NCBI GenBank assembly: GCA_021795215.1
Contig: JAJYPS010000007.1
Coordinates: 1 to 45,136 of the forward strand
Direction: 5' to 3'
Length of the DNA stretch: 45,136 bases
Source of the DNA: Actinomycetes bacterium
Lineage (GTDB): Bacteria; Actinomycetota; Acidimicrobiia; Acidimicrobiales; JAKAOS01
Shown one piece after another: positions 25,104 through 32,268 of the stretch (positions within the stretch are counted from its first letter, which is position 1; every line of letters begins with the position of its first letter). Both the position numbers and the translations under genes were made by a program. The notes below the pieces were generated by a model, which saw only the letters and a list, made by a program, of their open reading frames with translations, searched no databases and was not told the DNA's origin.

Positions 25104-25559
25104 TCAAGTACACGGAAGATTGGCGAGGACGGTCTTGCAGATGGTCTCCAACTCGCCGACCTGGCCTTCGGTGAGCCCGTCGAACAGCAGCCGCCGGACC
25201 GCTCCGACATGACCGGGGGCCGCCTTGTCCAGCGCCTGGCCTCCGGCTTCGCTCAGCACCACGTAGGCGCCACGCCGGTCGGTCGCGCAGCTGCGGCGCT
25301 CTACCAGACCACGGCGCTGCATACGGGCGAGCTGATGAGCCAGCCGGCTCTGTTCCCACTGCATTGCCGCCCCCAGTTCGAACGGCCGCATCCTGTGTCC
25401 ATCCGCTGCGCCCAGATGCACGAGCACTTCGTAGTCGGCCAGAGACAGGCCGTGGTCGACCTGTAGCTGGCGGTTCAGCCGGCTCTGGATCTCCGCCTGC
25501 ATCCGCAGGTACGTCCTCCAGGTCCGCTGCTGGTCGTCGGTCAGCCACGGTCCGCTCAT
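25104..25559 (-). CDS. MarR-family transcriptional regulator
   Basis: A 151-residue winged-helix regulator. The core runs from LADYEVLVHLGAADGHRMRP to the DNA-binding part MQWEQSRLAHQLARMQRRGL and the wing VERRSCATDRRGAYVVLSEAG. Dimerisation helices lie at both ends. The ATG at 25559 is the natural start. It diverges from the yceI gene across 141 bases that contain an inverted repeat (25608-25637), a likely operator for both. MarR-YceI pairs are common in Actinobacteria and often respond to redox or small organic signals; the ligand here is unknown. Confidence 0.93.
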   Translation of the reverse strand: MSGPWLTDDQQRTWRTYLRMQAEIQSRLNRQLQVDHGLSLADYEVLVHLGAADGHRMRPFELGAAMQWEQSRLAHQLARMQRRGLVERRSCATDRRGAYVVLSEAGGQALDKAAPGHVGAVRRLLFDGLTEGQVGELETICKTVLANLPCT

Positions 25560-25607
25560 CGCTTGCGACTTTAGCTCCCAGGAATAGATGACCTATCATC
25601 GATGTTC

Positions 25608-25637
25608 CTCTACACGAACATGATACGTCATGTAGAG
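25608..25637. promoter_or_regulatory. Inverted repeat, likely MarR operator
   Basis: The arms are CTCTACACGAACATG and its partial reverse complement, with 9 of 15 positions paired, including the outer seven (CTCTACA/TGTAGAG). It sits in an AT-rich spacer between marR and yceI, 49 bases from the marR start and 63 from yceI. The position and symmetry fit a dimeric MarR site. Confidence 0.6.
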
Positions 25638-25700
25638 TGAGACGTCGGAAGATGCGTTCCGTCGGGTAGCCGACATGGCACAAACGCAAAGGAGAGCGAC

Positions 25701-26264
25701 ATGACCGCAACCACAGAGACCGACTTCAAGAGCCTGACCGGCACATATTCTCTGGATCCGAACCACAGCCGTATCGGGTTCGTCGCCAGGCACGCGATGG
25801 TGACCAAGGTGAGGGGCTCGTTCAACGACTTTCGCGGCACAGTCACGATCGACGGCGAGAACCCGTCCCGGTCCAGCGCCGAAGTCGTGATCCAAGTCGC
25901 CAGCATCGACACCCGCAACGCCCAGCGCGACGAGCACCTCCGCACCAACGACTTCCTCGCCGCAGAGCAGTATCCGCAGATCACGTTCGCGTCGACCGCG
26001 GTCGCGGCGGCCGGCGAAGGCGAGTTCGCGCTGTCAGGCGACCTGACCATACGGGGTGTCACTCGCCCCGTGACCATTCCCGTCAGCTACGAAGGTTCTG
26101 CGACCGACCCGTACGGCAACGTCCGTCTCGGGTTCGAGGGGTCGCTGACCATCTCCCGCAAGGACTACGGCATCACCTGGAATGCGCCCCTCGAAACGGG
26201 CGGCGTCCTGGTCAGCGACTCCATCGTGCTCGAGCTCGAAGTCTCTGCCATCAAGAGCGCCTGA
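25701..26264 (+). CDS. YceI-family protein
   Basis: A 187-residue lipocalin-like protein. The YceI fold is recognised from YSLDPNHSRIGFVARHAMVTKVRG (in pieces within residues 14-38), FLAAEQYPQITFAST and DLTIRGVTRPVTIPV. Members bind isoprenoid-type lipids. There is no signal peptide, so it is probably cytoplasmic, unlike E. coli YceI. A strong AAAGGAG lies 6 bases before the ATG at 25701. Regulation by the divergent MarR is likely. Confidence 0.95.
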   Translation: MTATTETDFKSLTGTYSLDPNHSRIGFVARHAMVTKVRGSFNDFRGTVTIDGENPSRSSAEVVIQVASIDTRNAQRDEHLRTNDFLAAEQYPQITFASTAVAAAGEGEFALSGDLTIRGVTRPVTIPVSYEGSATDPYGNVRLGFEGSLTISRKDYGITWNAPLETGGVLVSDSIVLELEVSAIKSA

Positions 26265-26292
26265 CCGTTCCGGTCCCAGGCGCGCGGCACGC

Positions 26293-27066
26293 TCATACCG
26301 ACCGTTCCGCCGGGACCGCCCCGCGAACCTGCTCCCCCGCCGTACTCCCCGGTGGCCGGTCCCTCTCCGGAGGGGCCGGCTCGTCCCGGGACGACACACG
26401 AAGCAGCACCAGGCCCCCGAGCAGGGCGAGGATCACTCCCACGCTCACCGAGAGCTCGATGAGAGCCTGGTCGAACGCGGAAGCGCTCAGGTGACGGCCC
26501 AGCGTCAGGTGGGCGGAGGCACTCAGGATGTCCCTGATGGCGGCCAGGACGCCGATCACGAGGAACGGCTTGACCGGCAGGGTGTCACCCTGGGTGTGGC
26601 TACGCACCGTTCGAAGTATGTCCAGCAGGATGATCGCCACCAGGATCCCGTCCAGCGCGTTGACGAGACTGGTCGGATAGCCGTTCACGTCGAACAGGAA
26701 GGTCACCACGGTACGAACCAGCACCACCGCCGCTATCACCAGCAGGCTCAGCACGATCGCATGCTGTATCCCGTCGGTGGCCATCTCCGCCCAGGGAGCG
26801 AACCGCCCGGGCCCTCGTGCCGTCACCTCCGGCGCACCGGTGCCGCCGTAGCGGCGGGAGCCGCCTGGCTTCCGTCTCATGGGGACCGAAGCGTGCTCGA
26901 ACCTGCCCCGTTGGTCCGTCGGCGTGTCGCCCCGATCGTCTGGCGCTCCACCGTCCCCCTCACGATCGCCTCCAGGCGCACGCTGACCCGCTACGGATTC
27001 TCCGGCGACACTCGCCCCGGCAACTTGGTCGGGAGCGCCTTTGCGTGCGGCTCCCCTTGATTGCAT
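26293..27066 (-). CDS. PsiE-like (phosphate-starvation-inducible) membrane protein
   Basis: A 257-residue protein. Residues 1-90 are a charged, Gly-rich cytoplasmic region. Four membrane spans follow (beginning at IQHAIVLSLLVIAAVVLV, LVNALDGILVAIILLDIL, VKPFLVIGVLAAIRDILS and LIELSVSVGVILALLGGL). The pattern and the segment LRTVRSHTQGDTLPVKPFLVIGVL (in pieces) match the PsiE family, normally about 140 residues, so the N-terminal extension is unusual. The function of PsiE is unknown. It is convergent with yceI and diverges from the sortase gene. Confidence 0.75.
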   Translation of the reverse strand: MQSRGAARKGAPDQVAGASVAGESVAGQRAPGGDREGDGGAPDDRGDTPTDQRGRFEHASVPMRRKPGGSRRYGGTGAPEVTARGPGRFAPWAEMATDGIQHAIVLSLLVIAAVVLVRTVVTFLFDVNGYPTSLVNALDGILVAIILLDILRTVRSHTQGDTLPVKPFLVIGVLAAIRDILSASAHLTLGRHLSASAFDQALIELSVSVGVILALLGGLVLLRVSSRDEPAPPERDRPPGSTAGEQVRGAVPAERSV

Positions 27067-27377
27067 CCACCCAGGGTAGCAACGCCCCGATCAGGCGTCC
27101 TGACCACAGCAGGGCAATTGTCCGAGTCCTTATCTGCTTCGTCGCTCCATCTCCGAGGCATTCCGGTCGATCTAGTCAATTGGGTTCGACCTAATCGATC
27201 GGGCTCGCCCAATTCAACTGGGTTCGACATGGAACGGGTGGAGGCCTTGCGGGACGATTCCGGACTTGCCGAGTGGTGTCCACACAGGAGGGCGACCAAC
27301 GGCGAGGGTATCCCCCGCCGAGCGGTCCCCGTTCGGCTCCGTCCTCCTGCGACGTGAGATACCGTCCTCGCCTGCCG
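27067..27377. promoter_or_regulatory. Divergent spacer with repeated TCAAYTGGGTTCGAC boxes
   Basis: The element TCAAYTGGGTTCGAC occurs at 27176-27190 (TCAATTGGG...) and about 27214-27228 (TCAACTGGG...). An AATTGGG at 27178-27184 pairs with CCCAATT at 27208-27214. This spacer separates the PsiE-like gene from the sortase operon and probably holds their promoters. A tRNA was considered because of the GGTTCGA strings, but no cloverleaf can be drawn. Confidence 0.45.
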
Positions 27378-28751
27378 ATGGCCAAGGCCGGGCGGCAGTG
27401 GCGCCTTCTCGCTCTGATCGCCACCGTGGCGGCAGGGCTCGCACTGGAGCACGCCAGATCGGGCGACCCCGAGCCACCGGTTGACCCCGAGCCACCGGGC
27501 GACCCCGCTGTGCCCGGAGTGCCCCGGAGCACGGTGCCCGCAGGAAGTGGGGGTATCGGCGAGGCCGGAATCGCCTCCTGCCAGGGAGAACCGGCTGGCA
27601 GAGCATCCCCTGGCAGAGCATCCCCTGGCAGCACTACCTTCACGTCGCCCGCCTACCAGCGGATCTGCGCCCGTCGCCCTGCGATGCGCCGGCCGCCGAG
27701 GCGCCGCGCCCGACTCGGGACCGTGTTCGCAGCCTGGGCGCTGCTGGGAGTCGGACTGGCGCTGGCGACGAACGTCGCACTGTTCTACTTGCACTACAAA
27801 GGCGGCGGCAGCCGCCTGCTGGCCGCAGAGCAGCGCCTTGTGGCGGCCCAGCCGGTCATGCCATCCCGGCACGGCTTCTCGGGGGCGTGCGCCCCGCCGT
27901 CCGGTCCCGACGGCAGCCTTCAGGGGGAGCTGCTGATTCCCTCCCTCCGGCTCCGGGCCCCCGTAGTGCAAGGCGACGGGTCGGCACAGCTGGCAGTGGC
28001 CGTCGGCCACGTGGTATCCAGCGTGTGGCCCGGCAGCGTCGGCACAGCCGTGCTGGCTGCCCACAACGTGTCGTGGTTCTCGCGGATAGACATGCTCAGG
28101 GCCGGCAGCACCATCCGGTACCGCACTCCCTGTGCGACGTACACCTACGCCGTCACCAGTCAGCGGGTGGTCGATGCCGGATCTGCTGTAGCGTCGGGGA
28201 ATGCCCCGGTACTCGTCCTGGACACGTGCTATCCGCTGGACGCGCTGTGGTTCACGTCCCGCCGCTATCTCGTGACGGCCACTCTCCAGCGGTCGACTCC
28301 GAGGGCAGTGTCAGCGGCGCCAGGGTCGTCACCGCAGGTGTCCGGCGACGGCAGCGCCACGACGCCTTCGCTCCCGAGCCGACCGGCGGATCTCCCGTCG
28401 GTCCCCCTGGGGACGTTGCGCCTGTCCGGCTCTCCCACCGATTCGTTCCGTCAGAGCCTTGCTCCGGTCCACGCCGAGCTGTCCCTGGTGCAGCTGTTCC
28501 AGAGGTCGCTTGCCAGCGACCTGTCCGGACCGGGGGCTCCGTTCGCAGCCGCCAGCGTCCAGACGTACCTCCGTGGTCTGTCGATCGACCTGCGAGTCGC
28601 GGGGACCCAGGTCCAGTCGGCCCGGGCTACCGCCGTGGTGCAGCTGAGCGGAGGAGCAGCTCCCGGTGCGTACCGGCTCCGGTTCACGGCGGTGCGTGGC
28701 ATCACCGGCTGGAGCTCCCCGGAGCTCTCGTCGACCCCCTGGGGCGCCTGA
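27378..28751 (+). CDS. Sortase-family protein with extended C-terminus
   Basis: A membrane-anchored transpeptidase-like protein. From the ATG at 27378 it has 457 residues; an ATG at 27684 would give 355 residues and the usual single-anchor sortase layout. The catalytic set is visible: His in LAAHNVSWFSRIDML, Cys in LVLDTCYPLDALWF and Arg in TSRRYLV. LIPSLRLRAPVVQGDGS is the usual sortase opening. About 140 residues after the catalytic domain form an extra domain of unknown kind. Tandem repeats at 27465-27518 (18 bp) and 27597-27626 (15 bp) lie in the early part. No LPXTG substrate is encoded nearby. The gene probably heads the operon. Confidence 0.8.
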   Translation: MAKAGRQWRLLALIATVAAGLALEHARSGDPEPPVDPEPPGDPAVPGVPRSTVPAGSGGIGEAGIASCQGEPAGRASPGRASPGSTTFTSPAYQRICARRPAMRRPPRRRARLGTVFAAWALLGVGLALATNVALFYLHYKGGGSRLLAAEQRLVAAQPVMPSRHGFSGACAPPSGPDGSLQGELLIPSLRLRAPVVQGDGSAQLAVAVGHVVSSVWPGSVGTAVLAAHNVSWFSRIDMLRAGSTIRYRTPCATYTYAVTSQRVVDAGSAVASGNAPVLVLDTCYPLDALWFTSRRYLVTATLQRSTPRAVSAAPGSSPQVSGDGSATTPSLPSRPADLPSVPLGTLRLSGSPTDSFRQSLAPVHAELSLVQLFQRSLASDLSGPGAPFAAASVQTYLRGLSIDLRVAGTQVQSARATAVVQLSGGAAPGAYRLRFTAVRGITGWSSPELSSTPWGA

Positions 28752-28755
28752 GGCT

Positions 28756-30372
28756 GTGGCACTGGACGACTGGTTCCTGACGGCCGACGAGCGAGGGAAT
28801 GCGGCGACTCGGATCGACTCCGGCCGATCCGGGGCGCCCTCGGCCGACACGGTGGCGTGGACGACAGGGAACCTGGTGGTGGCCCATGTTCACGGAGCCT
28901 CCTACTTCCCGCGGCTGTACGAGGTGGTCAGCCAGCTGAAGGCGGGGGACCATCTGTTCGTGACCGACTGGCGCGGGGACCCCGACGAGCGGCTTGCCGG
29001 TCCTGGCACCGAGGTTTCGTACGTGTTGAGCGAAGCGGCCCGGCGGGGAGTGTGCGTAAAAGGGTTGGTCTGGCGGTCCCATCTGGACCGGTTCCAGTTC
29101 AGCTCGGAGGAGAACCGGCACCTGGGTGAGGAGGTGGATGCGGCGGGCGGAGAGATGCTGCTGGACCAGCGGGTGCGACCGGGAGGTTCGCACCACCAGA
29201 AGCTGGTCGTCGCCCGTTACGCGGGACGCAAGCCGTATGGCGTCGCGTTCGTGGGGGGGATCGACCTCTGCCACAGCCGTCACGACGACGAGAACCACCT
29301 GGGCGATCCCCAGCCGCAGCGCCTCCCCGGCCCCTACGGGCCCACTCCCCCCTGGCACGACGTGCAGCTCGAGATCTCCGGACCCGCTGTGTCCGATCTC
29401 GAGCTGACCTTCAGGGAAAGGTGGGAGGACCCCACCCCCATAAGCCTGAACCCGGTGGGCCTGGCTCTGGACAAGCTGAGGGGCGACGACCGGAGGGGAG
29501 GCCCGCTTCCCCCGGTCCCGCCCACCCCTCCTGCCAGCGGCCCGCATGCGGTACAGGTGCTGCGCACCTATCCCAAGCGCCGGCCCCCCTACCCGTTCGC
29601 CCCCGACGGTGAGCGAAGCGTGGCGAGGGCCTACCGCAAGGCGATGAGCCGCGCACGCCGGTTGGTCTACCTGGAGGACCAGTACCTGTGGTCGACCAGC
29701 GTGGCGAAGGTGCTCGGAGAGGCACTGCGCCGGTCGCCCGACCTGCACATCCTGGCCGTCGTGCCTCGTTTCCCCGATCGGTCGGGCCGCGTCTCCACGC
29801 CCATGAACCTGGTGGGCCGGGACCAGGCAATGGCCGTGCTGGACGCCCTGGGCCCGGGACGGGTTCACGTCTTCGACGTGGAGAACCTTGCCGGGACGCC
29901 TGTGTACGTCCACGCAAAGGTGTGCGTGGTGGACGACGTATGGTGCTCGGTCGGCTCCGACAACTTCAACCTCCGTTCGTGGTCACACGACTCGGAGCTG
30001 ACCGCGGCGGTGCTGGACGAAACGAGGGACGCACGGCACCCCGAAGACCCGGCCGGGCTGGGCGACGGAGCGCGAGTGTTCGCGAGAGACCTTCGGCTGA
30101 GGCTCTGGCGGGAGCACTTGGGAAGAGAGGAGGGCCACTACGACGATCTGCTCGACCCGTCCTCCGCCTTGGAGTCGTTCGGAAAATGCGCCGATGCGCT
30201 GGACGATTGGTATCGCAGCGGTCGGAAGGGGCCCCGGCCGGCCGGGAGGGTCAGGCGACACCGCACCATCCCGCTCACTCCGTCTGCGCGGGTCTGGGCC
30301 ACGCCGCTCTACCGGTCCTTAGTGGACCCCGACGGCCGGCCGATCCGGCTGCGATTGAGGGACCGCTGGTGA
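28756..30372 (+). CDS. Phospholipase D-like protein with two HKD motifs
   Basis: A 538-residue protein from the GTG at 28756, 4 bases after the sortase stop. The first motif is SHHQKLVVARY with FVGGID, and the second is HAKVCVVDDVWCSVGSDN, both typical of the phospholipase D superfamily. The enzyme would hydrolyse or transfer phosphodiester head groups, perhaps as a cardiolipin synthase or lipid hydrolase. No signal peptide is seen, so it is likely cytoplasmic or peripheral. A Pro-rich insert lies about 250-285. It is followed at 17 bases by an LmeA-like gene, consistent with a cell-envelope operon. Confidence 0.92.
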   Translation: MALDDWFLTADERGNAATRIDSGRSGAPSADTVAWTTGNLVVAHVHGASYFPRLYEVVSQLKAGDHLFVTDWRGDPDERLAGPGTEVSYVLSEAARRGVCVKGLVWRSHLDRFQFSSEENRHLGEEVDAAGGEMLLDQRVRPGGSHHQKLVVARYAGRKPYGVAFVGGIDLCHSRHDDENHLGDPQPQRLPGPYGPTPPWHDVQLEISGPAVSDLELTFRERWEDPTPISLNPVGLALDKLRGDDRRGGPLPPVPPTPPASGPHAVQVLRTYPKRRPPYPFAPDGERSVARAYRKAMSRARRLVYLEDQYLWSTSVAKVLGEALRRSPDLHILAVVPRFPDRSGRVSTPMNLVGRDQAMAVLDALGPGRVHVFDVENLAGTPVYVHAKVCVVDDVWCSVGSDNFNLRSWSHDSELTAAVLDETRDARHPEDPAGLGDGARVFARDLRLRLWREHLGREEGHYDDLLDPSSALESFGKCADALDDWYRSGRKGPRPAGRVRRHRTIPLTPSARVWATPLYRSLVDPDGRPIRLRLRDRW

Positions 30373-30388
30373 GCGGGGCGGACGGACG

Positions 30389-31021
30389 TTGAAGCGTGCC
30401 GCCCTATCGCTGGTCCTGGTCGTCGCCCTGCTCTGGGGGGCGGACTATGCCGCACGGCTGTACGCTCAACAGAGGGTGGCCTCCCAGCTGGTCGGCACGC
30501 TCGGAGCTTCGTCCCGGCCGTCGGTGCACATCAGCGGCTTCCCCTTCCTGTGGAACCTGCTGGCCGACGGCACCGTCAGATCGGTAGACGTGCGCCTGGG
30601 ATCTACAGGCATAGGTCCCCTACACGTCGCCGCCGTGAACGCGACGGTCGACCGGATCCGGGTGCAGCGGTCTTCGCTGTTGGGACGGGGCGCGATAAAG
30701 ATCGACTCGACCGGTCCCGCCACCCTCGACGCCGTAGTGACGGCGCAGCAGGTGTCCGCTGTCTTCGGCCAGAGGGTGCAGCTCCTGGCAAATGGCAGCG
30801 CCACGACATCGCTGTTCGGCCAGCGAGTCACCCTGCATCCCTCCATCAGCCGTTCGGAGGGCATATCCCTCGGCATACCGGGCCTACCTCGGGCTCATCT
30901 GCCTCTCCCGGCGACGTTCCGGCTGGGGGGTTGCAGCCCGGAACTTCGCATATCCGCAGGCGAGGCGGTCCTCGGATGCCACTTCCAGACGGTTCCCCGG
31001 TCCCTACTACAGAGGGTTTGA
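30389..31021 (+). CDS. LmeA-like DUF2993 lipid-binding protein
   Basis: A 210-residue protein from the TTG at 30389. Residues 5-19 (ALSLVLVVALLWGAD) form a signal anchor. The DUF2993 fold follows (VHISGFPFLWNLLADGTVRS and VDVRLGSTGIGPL). Mycobacterial LmeA is a periplasmic phospholipid-binding protein involved in lipomannan maturation; this homologue may bind lipids in the envelope. The start is supported by spacing to the previous gene and by the signal anchor. The TTG lies 16 bases after the phospholipase stop. Confidence 0.85.
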   Translation: MKRAALSLVLVVALLWGADYAARLYAQQRVASQLVGTLGASSRPSVHISGFPFLWNLLADGTVRSVDVRLGSTGIGPLHVAAVNATVDRIRVQRSSLLGRGAIKIDSTGPATLDAVVTAQQVSAVFGQRVQLLANGSATTSLFGQRVTLHPSISRSEGISLGIPGLPRAHLPLPATFRLGGCSPELRISAGEAVLGCHFQTVPRSLLQRV

Positions 31022-31024
31022 GCA

Positions 31025-31096
31025 CCCGCAGACGCTCCCCCGCCCGCAGACGCTCCCCCACCGCAAGACCCTCCCCCACCGCAAGACGCTCCGCCG
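31025..31096. repeat. Four tandem copies of an 18-bp unit
   Basis: The units at 31025-31042, 31043-31060, 31061-31078 and 31079-31096 share the core CCCGCAGACGCTCCCCC with increasing changes. They fill much of the 161-base spacer between the LmeA-like gene and nitronate monooxygenase. The pyrimidine-rich strand is the coding strand. Confidence 0.9.
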
Positions 31097-31182
31097 AGCG
31101 GGACCACCCCTCGAGCGGGGCCACTGCTGCCGGCGTCTCGGCGGCGAGCACATTGCAGCGCGTCTCCGGTACGTTGGCCGGG

Positions 31183-32268
31183 ATGGACCCTTCGCTGCTG
31201 CTGTCCCGGACAGTGCTCCAGGCGCCAATGGCAGGAGGCCCCTCCACGCCGGAGCTGGCGGCGGCGGTGTCGGGCGCAGGAGGCCTCGGGTTCCTGGCGG
31301 GCGGCTACAGGACCGTGGACGAGCTCCGCTCGGACATCCGGCGCACGAGATCGCTCACGCCGGCGCCTTTCGGAGTGAACCTGTTCGTGCCGACCGTAGC
31401 GACGGCCGACCCGGAGGCCCTCCGGTCATACCTGGAGCGGCTGCGCCCCGAGGCGGACCGCCTGGGAGTGGGGTGGGACGTCGGGCAGGCCATGTCGACC
31501 GGCAGCCGCTCTCCCTCCGTCGGCGGTGGAGACGGCACCGACTCCTGGGACGGCAAGGTTGACATGCTGCTCTCGGAAGGAGTCGATCTCGCCAGTTTCA
31601 CCTTCGGCCCCCCATCCCCCTCGCTCGTCCAGAGGTTCCACGACTCGGGTGCAACGGTGGTGGCGACCGTGACAACGGTTGACGAGGCGGTCCGAGCGCA
31701 GGTCAGCGGAGCGGACGCTCTCTGCGTCCAGGCGGTGGAGGCCGGAGGGCACCAGGGCTCCTTCATCGAACCGGACAGGTGCCGGACGGAACCGTTGCCT
31801 GCTCTGCTGACGGCGGTGCGGCAGGCCACGTCGGTGCCTTTGATCGCAGCCGGAGGGTTGCCTGCGGAAGCAGCGGCGGTCCGGGAAGCTCTGGACAGAG
31901 GTGCGTCCGCAGTGTCGCTCGGCACAGCGTTCCTGCTCACACCGGAGTGCGGAGCCCACGCCGCTTACAAGGCGGCCCTGACGAGTGGCCGGTTCGCCTC
32001 GACCCGACCGACTCGCGCCTTCTCCGGTCGCTGGGCGCGCGCCTTGGAGAACCGGTTCGTGATTGACCACTCCCCCGTCGCTCCGACCGGCTATCCCGTG
32101 CTCAACCGATTGACAGCTCCACTTCGCCGTGCCGCTGCAGACCGGTCCGACTGGGAATCGATGGCCCTATGGGCCGGTACGGGGTTCCGCTCTGCGCAGG
32201 CGGTGCCCGCCGCGGCGGTGACCGCAACACTCCTTTCCCAGTTGGGCCACAGGACGTCGGCTGGTTGA
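31183..32268 (+). CDS. Nitronate monooxygenase (2-nitropropane dioxygenase family)
   Basis: A 361-residue FMN-dependent TIM-barrel enzyme that oxidises toxic nitronates such as propionate-3-nitronate. It starts MDPSLLLSRTVLQAPMAGGP, contains GGLGFLAGGYRT and VQAVEAGGHQGSF (the HQG His is the usual catalytic base), then LIAAGGLPAEAAAVREAL and VSLGTAFLLTPEC. The ATG at 31183 is the first start after the repeats. It overlaps the next gene as TTGA. The mycothiol nitroreductase-like gene further downstream suggests shared nitro-compound handling, which is only inference. Confidence 0.93.
   Translation: MDPSLLLSRTVLQAPMAGGPSTPELAAAVSGAGGLGFLAGGYRTVDELRSDIRRTRSLTPAPFGVNLFVPTVATADPEALRSYLERLRPEADRLGVGWDVGQAMSTGSRSPSVGGGDGTDSWDGKVDMLLSEGVDLASFTFGPPSPSLVQRFHDSGATVVATVTTVDEAVRAQVSGADALCVQAVEAGGHQGSFIEPDRCRTEPLPALLTAVRQATSVPLIAAGGLPAEAAAVREALDRGASAVSLGTAFLLTPECGAHAAYKAALTSGRFASTRPTRAFSGRWARALENRFVIDHSPVAPTGYPVLNRLTAPLRRAAADRSDWESMALWAGTGFRSAQAVPAAAVTATLLSQLGHRTSAG

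Noticed and set aside
27176-27235. Possible tRNA because of GGGTTCGA strings
   Set aside because: No acceptor, D or anticodon stems can be drawn around either string.
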